DNA of 64,000 nucleotides, from positions 1 to 64,000 of the forward strand of contig JBBPIJ010000012.1 of assembly GCA_038040395.1 (NCBI GenBank), read 5' to 3'. Below the pieces are notes generated by a model. It did no database searches and had not been told where the DNA came from. It saw nothing but the letters and a program-made list of their open reading frames with translations. Source of the stretch: VAXT01 sp038040395. Lineage in GTDB: Bacteria > Actinomycetota > Thermoleophilia > Gaiellales > Gaiellaceae. Within the stretch, counting starts at the first letter, position 1, and every line of letters starts with the position of its first letter. Both the position numbers and the translations under genes were made by a program. Positions 7,926 through 15,973 of the stretch are shown here, one piece after another.

Positions 7926-9460
7926 TCCGCCGCCGTCAGTCTCTCGTATGCGGGCAACGTGAGGAACTCGACGAAGTCGTCCGCGAGCGCGACCTCGGTG
8001 AAGACGTCCTTCGCGTCCTCCGGAGCTTCCGTCCGCGCGACCTCGTCGAGCACGCGCTGACGAGAGACCCGCCCGTGGCGTACCCACTGCCAGAGCTGCG
8101 AGCGCGAGATCTCCGAGGTGGCGACGTCCTCCATCAGGTTGTCGATCGCGGCGGCCCCCACTCCTCGCAGCCACGAGTCGAGGTAGCCGATGCCGACGCG
8201 GACGTTGACGGCGACGCCGTCGTCGGTCACCTCGCCGGGCGTCTCGGGAACGGATAGGAGCTCGGCAGCCGACACCTGCACGTCGTCGCGCAGGCGCTCG
8301 ACCTGGTTGGGGCGCTCGCCGAGAACGCCGTCGAAGGCCTCCATCGCGGTCGGGACGAGGTCGGGGTGCGCGACCCATGTGCCGTCGAAGCCGTCGCCGG
8401 CCTCGCGGTCCTTGTCCTCCCGCACCTTCTCGAGCGCGACCTCGTTCACGGCCGGGTCCTTCCGGGACGGTATGAAGGCAGCCATGCCGCCCATGGCGTG
8501 CGCGCCACGCCGATGGCAAGTGGCGACGAGCAGCTCCGTGTAGGCGCGCATGAACGGCACGGTCATCGTCACCTGCGCGCGGTCGGGAAGGACGAAATCG
8601 GGCCGGGAGCGGAACTTCTTGATCACGCTGAAGATGTAGTCCCAGCGGCCGGCGTTCAGGCCAGCAGCGTGGTCGCGGAGCTCGTAGAGGATCTCGTCCA
8701 TCTCGAACGCGGCGAGGACGTGCTCGATCAGGACCGTCGCCCTGATCGTGCCCCGCGGGATGCCGAGCTCGTCCTGGGCGAGACCGAAGGCGTCGTTCCA
8801 GAGCCGAGCCTCCAGATGGCTCTCGAGCTTCGGCAGGTAGAAGTACGGCCCCGAGCCTCGTTCGAGCAGCTCGCCTGCATTGTGGAAGAAGGCGAGCCCG
8901 AAGTCGAAGAGGCTCGCCGAGATCGGCTCGCCGTCGACGAGCACGTGCCGCTCGGGAAGGTGCCAGCCGCGCGGCCGGGGGACGAGCGTCGCCGTCTCCT
9001 CGTTCAGTCGATACGTCTTGTCCGGGGTCTTGAGCTTGATCGTGCCGCGGACGGCGTCGACCAGGTTGCGCTGGCCCTCGACCACGTTCGACCAGGTCGG
9101 CGAGAAGGCGTCCTCGAAGTCGGCCATGAAGACGCGGGCGCCGGAGTTGAGCGCGTTGATCATCATCTTGCGGTCGGCCGGGCCGGTGATCTCGACGCGG
9201 CGGTCTGCGAGATCGGGTGCAACGGGAGCGACCCGCCAGTCACCCTCGCGGATCTGGCTCGTCTCGGGAAGGAAGTCGGGCAGCGCGCCCGCGTCGAGCT
9301 CGGCCTGCCGCTCGGCGCGGCGCTCGAGCAGGTCGATCCGGGTCGGGTTCAGCTCGCGATGCAGCCGGGCGACGAAGGCGAGAGCCGCCGACGAGAGGAT
9401 GTCGTCGTCAGCCGGAGCGACGAGCTCGACGCCCTCGGGCACCGTCTCGACGCGGCTCAC
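7922..9460 (-). CDS. aceB: Malate synthase A
   Basis: A 512-residue malate synthase that condenses glyoxylate and acetyl-CoA to malate and CoA, the second step of the glyoxylate shunt. Landmarks are MADFEDAFSPTW (metal/catalytic region), the RPRGWHLPERHVLVDG loop, YFYLPKLESHLEARLWND and GTIRATVLIEHVLAAFEMDEI. The C-terminal helical plug is present. The length matches the non-G-type (AceB) enzymes. GTG 9460 overlaps the aceA stop (GTGA), and its own stop overlaps the gntR start, so translation is probably coupled throughout. It allows growth on acetate, fatty acids or other C2 sources. Confidence 0.95.
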   Translation of the reverse strand: MSRVETVPEGVELVAPADDDILSSAALAFVARLHRELNPTRIDLLERRAERQAELDAGALPDFLPETSQIREGDWRVAPVAPDLADRRVEITGPADRKMMINALNSGARVFMADFEDAFSPTWSNVVEGQRNLVDAVRGTIKLKTPDKTYRLNEETATLVPRPRGWHLPERHVLVDGEPISASLFDFGLAFFHNAGELLERGSGPYFYLPKLESHLEARLWNDAFGLAQDELGIPRGTIRATVLIEHVLAAFEMDEILYELRDHAAGLNAGRWDYIFSVIKKFRSRPDFVLPDRAQVTMTVPFMRAYTELLVATCHRRGAHAMGGMAAFIPSRKDPAVNEVALEKVREDKDREAGDGFDGTWVAHPDLVPTAMEAFDGVLGERPNQVERLRDDVQVSAAELLSVPETPGEVTDDGVAVNVRVGIGYLDSWLRGVGAAAIDNLMEDVATSEISRSQLWQWVRHGRVSRQRVLDEVARTEAPEDAKDVFTEVALADDFVEFLTLPAYERLTAAE

Positions 9461-10752
9461 GGCGTGAACTGCGCCTCTTCGGTCGAGCCGGTGAGGGCCA
9501 GCGTCGAGCTCTCGCCGAGCGCCTGCAGGACGGCGTCGAAGTAGCCGGCGCCGACCTCGCGCTGGTGGCGCGTCGCTGTGTAGCCCAACGGCTCGAGCTT
9601 GAACTCGCGCTCCTGGAGTCCGACATAGGCCGTCATCCCGCTCTCTGCGTACCCGTGCGCGAGCTCGAAGAGCGACGCGTTGAGCGCGTGGAAGCCGGCG
9701 AGCGTCACGAACTGGAAGCGGTAGCCGAGCGCTGCGAGGTCGTCCTGGAAGGTCGCGATCTGGGCGTCGTCGAGGCTGCGCCGCCAGTTGAACGACGGGG
9801 AGCAGTTGTAGGCGAGCAGCTTGCCGGGGAAGCGCTCGTGGATCGCCTGTGCGAACTCGCGCGCCTCGCCCATGTCCGGCGTCGAGGTCTCGAACCAGAG
9901 AATGTCGGCATACGGTGCGTAGGCGAGCGAGCGCGTGACCGCCGCGTCGAGGCCCTCGCGGATGCAGAAGAAGCCCTCGGGGGTGCGCTCGCCGGTCGTG
10001 AACTCCTTGTCGGCGGCGTCGACGTCACTCGTCAGCAGCGTCGCGCTGAGTGCGTCGGTGCGCGCGACGAGCACCGTCGGCACGCCGGCGATGTCCGCCG
10101 CAAGCCTGGCGGCCGTGAGCGTGCGGATGAAGTGGCTCGTCGGGACAAGCACCTTGCCGCCGAGATGGCCGCACTTCTTCTCCGCGGCGAGCTGGTCCTC
10201 GTAGTGCACTCCCGCGGCGCCGGCCTCGATCATCGACCGCATCAGCTCGTGGGCCTGGAGCGGGCCGCCGAAGCCGGCCTCGGCATCGGCGAGGATCGGC
10301 AGCAGCCAATCGACCTGCTGTCCTTCGACGGCCTCGACCTGGCTCGCGCGCAGGAGGGCGTTGTTCAGCCGCTTCACGAGCGCCGGAGCGCTGTTCGCGG
10401 GATAGAGGCTCTGGTCGGGATAGGTCTGGCCCGAGAGATTGGCGTCGGCGGCCACCTGCCAGCCCGAGAGGTAGATCGCCTTCAGCCCGGCCTTGGCCAT
10501 CTGCACAGCCTGGCCGCCGCTCATTGCACCGAGCGCGGCCACGTACTCGTCATCGGCCAGCAGGCGCCAGAGCCGCTCGGCGCCCAGCCGCGCGAGCGTG
10601 TGCTCGACCAGCACCGGGCCGCGCAGGCGCAAGATCTCGTCACCTGCGTACGGACGCGCGATGCCCTGCCAGCGCGGGCTCGCCTCCCACTCGCGGTCGA
10701 GCCCGTTTACCGGGACGTCGGACGGCAAGCCGCCGTTGCGCAAGTGGGTCAA
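9457..10752 (-). CDS. aceA: Isocitrate lyase
   Basis: A 431-residue isocitrate lyase that splits isocitrate into glyoxylate and succinate, the first step of the glyoxylate shunt. The catalytic loop KKCGH is present (AAEKKCGHLGGKVLVPT), with the conserved SGWQVAADAN, DAEAGFGG and WFETSTPD segments and the C-terminal YNCSPSFNW. The start appears to be TTG 10752, because a TAG lies in frame four codons upstream; a second TTG at 10743 is possible. It is the first gene of the operon with aceB and gntR. About 145-245 bp upstream lie four phased GGATCC palindromes. Confidence 0.95.
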   Translation of the reverse strand: MTHLRNGGLPSDVPVNGLDREWEASPRWQGIARPYAGDEILRLRGPVLVEHTLARLGAERLWRLLADDEYVAALGAMSGGQAVQMAKAGLKAIYLSGWQVAADANLSGQTYPDQSLYPANSAPALVKRLNNALLRASQVEAVEGQQVDWLLPILADAEAGFGGPLQAHELMRSMIEAGAAGVHYEDQLAAEKKCGHLGGKVLVPTSHFIRTLTAARLAADIAGVPTVLVARTDALSATLLTSDVDAADKEFTTGERTPEGFFCIREGLDAAVTRSLAYAPYADILWFETSTPDMGEAREFAQAIHERFPGKLLAYNCSPSFNWRRSLDDAQIATFQDDLAALGYRFQFVTLAGFHALNASLFELAHGYAESGMTAYVGLQEREFKLEPLGYTATRHQREVGAGYFDAVLQALGESSTLALTGSTEEAQFTP

Positions 10753-10890
10753 GGAGCGGTCCTAGTCGGTGTCGTGATCGCGCTCGCAGAACTCAGGGCA
10801 CGTGCACTCTGCAAGCTCGGCCGTGCTCAAGGACCGCGCTTTGACCCTCGGCTCCTGATCGGCTTCGAGCACCGAGGCCTTGTCGGCGAC

Positions 10891-11000
10891 TGCTATGGAT
10901 CCAAGTTCGAGCATTTGGGATCCCAAATGCTAGCACGAAGGGTCGGCTAGGGCCAAGATCTCCAGTTATGGGATCCAACAACAGATTCCTGGATCCTAGA
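10891..11000. promoter_or_regulatory. Four GGATCC-centred palindromes, putative GntR operators
   Basis: GGATCC-centred sites lie at 10897-10902 (TATGGATCCAA), 10918-10923 (TTTGGGATCCCAAA), 10971-10976 (TATGGGATCCAAC) and 10991-10996 (CCTGGATCCTAG). Centre spacings are 21, 53 and 20 bp, near whole helical turns, so the sites could face one side of the DNA. They lie upstream of aceA. GntR-family proteins bind short palindromes of this type, which makes the adjacent operon-encoded GntR the likely partner. Confidence 0.6.
10910..10931. promoter_or_regulatory. Perfect 22-bp palindrome upstream of aceA
   Basis: An uninterrupted inverted repeat with 11-bp arms centred on GGATCC (inner part TTTGGGATCCCAAA). 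It is the strongest of the four sites in this upstream region. A protein-binding operator is more likely than a hairpin because there is no loop. Confidence 0.65.
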
Positions 11001-11047
11001 TCAGCGCCTCGTGACGCGCGACCCGCCCAGAAATGGCCTCGCCTGTG

Positions 11048-11082
11048 GGCGGTGGGGTGCGCAAACCGCGCACCCCACCGCC
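11048..11082. other. Long perfect GC-rich hairpin
   Basis: Two 15-bp arms (GGCGGTGGGGTGCGC and its complement) flank a 5-nt loop AAACC. No T-run follows on either strand, so it is not a typical intrinsic terminator. It lies between the aceA operator region and attachment-site copy 3. It may be a remnant of a mobile-element end or a structured recombination signal. Confidence 0.6.
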
Positions 11083-11228
11083 TGCTACCGAAGCACCCGT
11101 AGATCCTCATCTCGCCCTACGCTCGATGCGCTGGAGACCGGCGCAATCGCTCACCCCGACACGCGGTTGGCCCAAACCGCCTCCTTTGCCACTCGATTCG
11201 AGCCGGGGGCGCTAGCCGATCTCCGGAA

Positions 11229-11341
11229 CTGGCGCATTTACTGGCGCGCACGCTGTTCCAAGACGATGTTTCGCCTGCAAATAGCGTTTTGGCACGCTAG
11301 TTCCTAAACCGCGTGCGCATGTTCGATTCATGCCGGGGGCA
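11229..11341 (+). repeat. tRNA-derived attachment-site repeat, copy 3
   Basis: The module matches copies 1 and 2, with the 50-bp core at 11292-11341 identical and the CTGGCGC motif again exactly 63 bp before the core. The segment between them has diverged but keeps CCTGCAAATAGCGTTT. Confidence 0.8.
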
Positions 11342-11528
11342 TACCCCTTGGTTGTGGAGATGCCACCGCTGAGGCGCTTCTTTCCCCCACGGACCCAGAG
11401 ACTTCCGGTCAAGACCGCCTGAAACCGCCCACGGGGGACGGACTGGCGCCCAGTTTGCCCTCACGCGTGGCGACCGCCCACCTGTCGCCGGAGGTCGCGG
11501 GTTCGAGTCCCGTCGCTCCCGTTCTCGG
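11342..11528 (+). repeat. Cassette left-end repeat, shared with 6735-6925
   Basis: This is the homologue of the 6735-6925 segment. It ends in a tRNA-Asp-like 3' fragment at 11481-11520 (CCTGTCGCCGGAGG, then T-arm GCGGG, TTCGAGT, CCCGT and acceptor CGCTCCC). Compared with the copy at 15065 it lacks two bases in the anticodon-loop part. Beyond 11528 the two regions lose similarity. Confidence 0.65.
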
Positions 11529-11639
11529 ATCCCTCAAGCCGCCGTGTGGAAGTACTGGCACGCGTAGCGCGTCTAGCTATCAAGTTCACAATCCTCTAGT
11601 CTGGAGCCGAAAACCGCGGCGAGGAGAGGGAAATCTGAC

Positions 11640-13280
11640 GTGAGTCGCCTGAAGCTTCTCCGGTTGTCATCTGTCTTAGCTGTCGCCGGCGCTGTCCTCA
11701 TGACCGCCGTCCAGTCCGGCGCGAACAGCTCCACAGCCGAAGCGCGTCCCGGCGGCATCTTTCGCGTCACACTCGCGAAGCAAGACTTCGACTACATCGA
11801 TCCGGCCCTGTCGTACACGGTGGCGGGATGGGCGCTGCTCGACACGACGTGCGCCCGGCTGATGGCCCACCCCGACAAGGCGCTGCCCGCAGCATTGCGG
11901 CTGGAGCCCGAGGTGGCCGCCGGCTTCCCGCGCGCCTCGCGCGACGCCAAAACGTGGACGTTCACCCTCCGGAGCGGTTTTCGCTTCAGCAACGGGAGAC
12001 CTGTCCGCGCGAGCGCGTTCGCGCGTGCGATCAACCGTACGCTCGAGCCGGGGGTCACGTCGCCGGCCGCGCAGTATACGAAGGACATCATCGGCGCTGA
12101 GAACTTCCAGGCGGGTAAGGCGCCGACAGTGACGGGCGTCGTCGCCCGAGGAAACACGCTCATCGTCCGGTTCAAACGGCCCGTCCCCGACTTCGCCGCG
12201 CGGACGACGATGCCGTCCTTCTGCGCCGTCCCGCCGACGCTTCCGTCCGACCCGGAAGGGGTGGGCGCCTTCCCGGCGGCCGGCCCCTACTACGTGGCCG
12301 ACTACCGTCCGGGCGAGCGAGTCGCGATCCGGCGCAACCGCTATTACCGAGGAAAGCGACCGCACCACGTCGACGGGTTCGACGTCGACCTGCAGGCGAC
12401 CACGCAGCAGGAGGTGCTCGACCGAGTCGAGCGGGACGAGGCCGACTGGGGCTACGCCTTGGGGCCAGTCGCCTTGGAGCCTAGTCGCAGGCTGATCGCG
12501 AAGTACGGCATCAACAAGTCGCGGTTCTTCGTCAAACCGGGGTACACACTGCGGATGCTCGTCTTCAACTCGTCGCGCCGGCTGTTCCGGAACAACCCGA
12601 GGCTGAGACGGGCGGTGAACTTCGCCCTGAACCGGCGGGCGCTCGCCGGCGCTGTCAACAGTCTCATCCTGGAGCGCTCTACCGACCAGTACCTGCCGCC
12701 CGACATGCCGGGCTTCAGGGACGCCCACATCTACCCGCTCGACCGTACGAACCTGCCGCGGGCGCGAGAGCTCGCCCGCGGAAACACGCGAGGCGGGAGG
12801 GCCACTTTTTACGTGCCCGACTTTCCACCGCCGCTGGCGATCGCGCAGCTCGTCAAGCAGCAGCTCACGAAAATCGGGCTCGACGTCAAACTCAAGCCGA
12901 TCCCGTTTCACATCACCTCCTCGGGGTACTTGGGCAGGCTCGGCCTCCGCGGCGAGCCGTGGGACATCTCTCTCGTCCTCAAGACCGACGTCATCGACCC
13001 CTATGGCTACATCAACCTCCTGCTCGACGAGCGGTTCATCGGCAGCTCGAACTTAGCCCGCTTCAAGTCAAGCAAGTACAACAGGCTAATGCGCCACGCC
13101 GCCGGCCTGCACGGTGCCGCTCGTTACCGCGCGTACGGGAAGCTGGATGTCCGGCTCGCGCGTGACCCCGCACCGCACGCAGCGATCGGCTTCCTCGGCG
13201 AGGCGACGCTCGTTTCGAAGCGGGTCGGCTGCATCGTGTTGCGGCCGGTGCTCGACCTCACGGCCGTCTGCCTCAAGTAG
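11640..13280 (+). CDS. ABC transporter solute-binding protein, family 5
   Basis: A 546-residue extracytoplasmic binding protein of the peptide/nickel/oligopeptide family (SBP_bac_5). The signal peptide is SVLAVAGAVLMTAVQSGANS, without a clear lipobox cysteine. Family landmarks are AKTWTFTLRSGFRFSNGRPV near the N-terminus, GPYYVADYRPGERVAIRRN in the middle and FNSSRRLFRNNPRLRRAVNFALNR. GTG 11640 follows GAGGAGAGGG. No permease or ATPase genes are nearby, so this is an orphan that must borrow a transporter or act in sensing. A TANNNT element (TAGTCT, 11597-11602) may be its -10 box. Confidence 0.85.
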   Translation: MSRLKLLRLSSVLAVAGAVLMTAVQSGANSSTAEARPGGIFRVTLAKQDFDYIDPALSYTVAGWALLDTTCARLMAHPDKALPAALRLEPEVAAGFPRASRDAKTWTFTLRSGFRFSNGRPVRASAFARAINRTLEPGVTSPAAQYTKDIIGAENFQAGKAPTVTGVVARGNTLIVRFKRPVPDFAARTTMPSFCAVPPTLPSDPEGVGAFPAAGPYYVADYRPGERVAIRRNRYYRGKRPHHVDGFDVDLQATTQQEVLDRVERDEADWGYALGPVALEPSRRLIAKYGINKSRFFVKPGYTLRMLVFNSSRRLFRNNPRLRRAVNFALNRRALAGAVNSLILERSTDQYLPPDMPGFRDAHIYPLDRTNLPRARELARGNTRGGRATFYVPDFPPPLAIAQLVKQQLTKIGLDVKLKPIPFHITSSGYLGRLGLRGEPWDISLVLKTDVIDPYGYINLLLDERFIGSSNLARFKSSKYNRLMRHAAGLHGAARYRAYGKLDVRLARDPAPHAAIGFLGEATLVSKRVGCIVLRPVLDLTAVCLK

Positions 13281-13290
13281 GCGCCTCGTA

Positions 13291-14883
13291 TCAACGCGCG
13301 CCTACGGCGGGCGCCTGCACCGCCACCCACACCGCCCCGTCGGCGATCGCAATTCCCGATGGGGCGTTGCGAAGCTCGACCGTGCGCACGACTTCGTTCG
13401 TCGCCGGGTCGATGCGAGAGACCGTTCCTGCGGCCGCGTTTGCCACCCAGACTGCACCGGCGCCCACCGCGACGGCGACGGGACCGTCGCCGACGGGAAT
13501 CGTGCTCGCTGCCGCCGTGCTCGGGTCGATCCGCGTGACGGTATCGTCAAGCGTGTTGGCGACCCAAACGGCTCCCTCGCCGAACGCGATCCCCGTCGGC
13601 CGGTGGCCGACGCTGGGCATTTGGGTCGGCCCTACCTCGAACGTTGCCGGGTTGAAGCGGTAGACGCTCGCGTCTTGCGAGTTGGCCACCCAGACCGAGC
13701 CGCCGCCGACGACGACCGCAGCCGAGACAGCACCGGTGAGCGCCGACCCGACGACGCGCCCGTCCGTCGGCTGGATGCGGGCGAGCGTCGAGTCTCCGAA
13801 GACTGCCCACACCGAGCCTTCACCCACGGCCACCGCTCCGTTCTCAGAGCCGAAGGAGCTGCCCGCGACGTCGATCGGCTCCGTTACCTGGTTGAACTGG
13901 GCGTCGACCCGTGAGACCTGTCCGCGCAGGCCATGCGCGACCCAGACGGCGCGCGCACCGACGGCGATTCCGGTCGGCGTGCGGTTCTCGAGCGAGATCG
14001 TGGCCGTCGTGGAACGCTGACGCGCGTCGATCCTCGTCAGCGTCCGGTCCTGCAGGTTCCCGACCCAGACCGAGCCACCACCGGCGGCGACCGGGCCCGG
14101 CCTGATCCCCACCGCGATCTGGGCGACGATCTCGTTCGTCTGCGGGTCGATCACGCCGACGTGGTTCGCGCGCACCCCGCTCAAGCCACCGGCTGAATCC
14201 CGCGTGCCGAAGAAGACACCTGCGGCGAGCAGGCCCACGAGAGCGAGCGCTGCGGCGACGAGAGCCACCGGGCGACGCCAGAGCGGCGGCGGCCGAATTG
14301 CCGCCTCGGCGGCTTGCGCGAGCTCCGCTTCCGGGCGCAGGGGAGGGAACGACGCAGGCAGCCCGTCGGCCACGACCTGGTAGAGGCGGACCGCGCGGTC
14401 GAGGTCCTTCAGCCGCTGCTCGCCGAGGTCGCGAAGGACGACGTGCGGATCCTCCTCCTCGTCTTCGAGCAGCGTTTGCGTCGCCTGCGAGACCAGGATC
14501 TGCCCGCCGTGCCCGGCGGCGCCGATTCGCGCGGCACGATGGACGGCGAGACCTGTGTACCGGCCGCCCGCCGCGACAGCCTGGCCGGTGTGCAGTCCCA
14601 TTCGCACCTTGATCTGCACGCCCTCCGGCCAGGGATGCGACAGCAGCGCAAGCTGGCCCTCGATCGCCGCGAGGAGCGCCTCGCGCGCGCTCGAGAACGC
14701 GACGAAGAAGGAGTCGCCCTGAGTATCGACCTCGTGGCCGCCGTGCGCTTCAAAGGCCGCCCGCAGCAGGCGCTGGTGCTCTTGGAGGACCTCGCCGTAA
14801 CGCTCACGAAGTTCCTTGACGAGCCGCGTCGATCCCTCGATGTCGGTGAAGAGAAAGGTGATCGCGCCGCTCGGTAAATCCAC
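13291..14883 (-). CDS. Class III adenylate cyclase fused to a beta-propeller
   Basis: A 530-residue protein. The N-terminal class III nucleotide cyclase domain begins ITFLFTDIEGSTRLV (first metal aspartate) and contains EVDTQGDSFFVAF (second aspartate) and VRMGLHTGQAV. One membrane span follows (LVAAALALVGLLAAGVFF), then a C-terminal extracellular beta-propeller with at least six repeats of the form GSVWVANxxDxTVxRIDPxT (YVTN/NHL-like). The likely job is a membrane cyclase whose propeller senses an outside ligand or cell-wall component. I start at GTG 14883; an upstream ATG at 14925 would add 14 atypical residues. It ends 11 bp from the convergent solute-binding protein gene. Confidence 0.85.
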   Translation of the reverse strand: MDLPSGAITFLFTDIEGSTRLVKELRERYGEVLQEHQRLLRAAFEAHGGHEVDTQGDSFFVAFSSAREALLAAIEGQLALLSHPWPEGVQIKVRMGLHTGQAVAAGGRYTGLAVHRAARIGAAGHGGQILVSQATQTLLEDEEEDPHVVLRDLGEQRLKDLDRAVRLYQVVADGLPASFPPLRPEAELAQAAEAAIRPPPLWRRPVALVAAALALVGLLAAGVFFGTRDSAGGLSGVRANHVGVIDPQTNEIVAQIAVGIRPGPVAAGGGSVWVGNLQDRTLTRIDARQRSTTATISLENRTPTGIAVGARAVWVAHGLRGQVSRVDAQFNQVTEPIDVAGSSFGSENGAVAVGEGSVWAVFGDSTLARIQPTDGRVVGSALTGAVSAAVVVGGGSVWVANSQDASVYRFNPATFEVGPTQMPSVGHRPTGIAFGEGAVWVANTLDDTVTRIDPSTAAASTIPVGDGPVAVAVGAGAVWVANAAAGTVSRIDPATNEVVRTVELRNAPSGIAIADGAVWVAVQAPAVGAR

Positions 14884-15027
14884 CAATGCTGGAGAAGCCT
14901 GACACTGCGCATGCCGGCGCCGCAAGCAAGCGGTGACGGTGGAACGAATGTGGAACGCATCGGTGGCGACCGACGGCGACTAACGACTACGGCGTCAAGC
15001 GCGAAAGCCCGCAACGCCGAGGAACGG

Positions 15028-15711
15028 CTACCAGTGGCGAGCGACGGCAAGCCCCGCCGCCCAACTGTCACGCCGGAGGTCGCGGGTTCGAGTCCCGTCG
15101 CTCCCGTCTCTCTTCTTCTTTTTTCCTCGCAACGAACTCAGCCAACTCCCTCTCCCGCCGAGGAAGGGAGTGGCTTGGAGCGGCAAGTTCGTTCGGTACA
15201 GCGTCCTGAGCGGTGGGATTTCACCGGATCCGAGTTGGTAAAGACGAAGCGGCTCGGCGAGGTCCTTGAGCCTGTGCTCGCCGAGGTCGCGCAGCTCGAA
15301 GCCCTCTTCGAGCAGGTTGCACGTTGTCTGTGACAGGAGCACTTGACCGCCGTGCCCGGCCGCGCAAATGCGGGCGGCTTTGTGCGTGTCGAGGCCGACG
15401 TAACCCTCGTCAATTCGGATCGGCTCCCCGGTGTACACGCCGATGCGTACGCGCTCGGGCGCGTCGGCGAGCTTTACCTGTACTTCAGCTGCCGCGGCGA
15501 CCGCATCGCTTGCCCGCGTGAAGGCCACGAGGAAAGCGTCGCCCTGTGTATCGACTTCGACTCCGCCGTGCGCTCGGAACGCCTCGCGCAATACACGCCG
15601 GTGCTCCGCTAGAGCCTGCGCATACCGCCCGCCGAGCTCTTGCAGCAGCCTCGTCGAGCCCTCGATGTCGGTGAAGAGGAAGGTGACGGTTCCGGAAGGG
15701 AGATCGCGCAT
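15028..15711 (-). pseudogene. Class III cyclase domain, 3'-truncated regulator
   Basis: From ATG 15711 the protein starts RDLPSGTVTFLFTDIEGST and contains a full class III cyclase domain (VEVDTQGDAFLVAF, VRIGVYTGEPI). Homology continues into the linker LYRTNLPLQATPFLGG that normally leads to an AAA/STAND ATPase domain, then stops at about 15158. The frame runs on through the antisense of the tRNA-Asp fragment (giving DGTRTRDLRRDS) to a stop at 15028. The ATPase and TPR parts were therefore lost at a recombination junction. The cyclase domain alone could still be made and be active. Confidence 0.75.
15065..15105 (+). pseudogene. tRNA-Asp 3' fragment, copy C
   Basis: The best preserved of three copies. 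It runs from the anticodon loop (CTGTCAC, anticodon GTC) through stem GCCGG, variable loop, T-arm (GCGGG, TTCGAGT, CCCGT) and acceptor CGCTCCC. The 5' half of the tRNA is missing. It sits exactly where the truncated cyclase gene loses homology, as expected for an integration scar. Confidence 0.7.
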
Positions 15712-15753
15712 TCGCCTGAATGATGGAGCCGGCCGCGCAGCTCCGCTAGGGCA

Positions 15754-15866
15754 CTGGCGCATTCACTGGCGCGCAGCCCCACGAAAGGCGCACTTTCCCC
15801 TGCAAATAGCCTTTCGGCACGCTAGTTCCTAAACCGCGTGCGCTGGTTCGATTCCGGCCGGGGGCA
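15754..15866 (+). repeat. tRNA-derived attachment-site repeat, copy 4
   Basis: It has the same layout and the same 63-bp motif-to-core distance as copies 1-3. The core (15817-15866) differs in the T-arm, where GCTGG pairs with CCGGC instead of GCATG with CATGC. The paired changes keep the stem intact, so this core seems to come from a different functional tRNA allele. Confidence 0.8.
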
Positions 15867-15961
15867 TCACACCGCCTTGAGAAAGAGCTTCCGTGGCGAC
15901 TAAATAGGGCTGAATAGCGGCGAGCGGTCGCTGCTCGAGGACTGGGCCGCTGTGGCCGTCC

Positions 15962-15967
15962 TACACT
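15962..15967 (+). promoter_or_regulatory. -10 box of a probable leaderless promoter
   Basis: TACACT lies six bases before ATG 15974. That spacing would put the transcription start at or next to the start codon, as in leaderless actinobacterial genes. No ribosome-binding site is visible before the ATG. Confidence 0.5.
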
Positions 15968-15973
15968 CCCGAC

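Noticed and set aside
11048..11082. Intrinsic terminator
   Set aside because: No T-run on either side, although the stem is strong.
15028..15145. The sequence GSDGTRTRDLRRDS as a protein C-terminus
   Set aside because: It is the antisense translation of a tRNA-Asp fragment, a common artefact.
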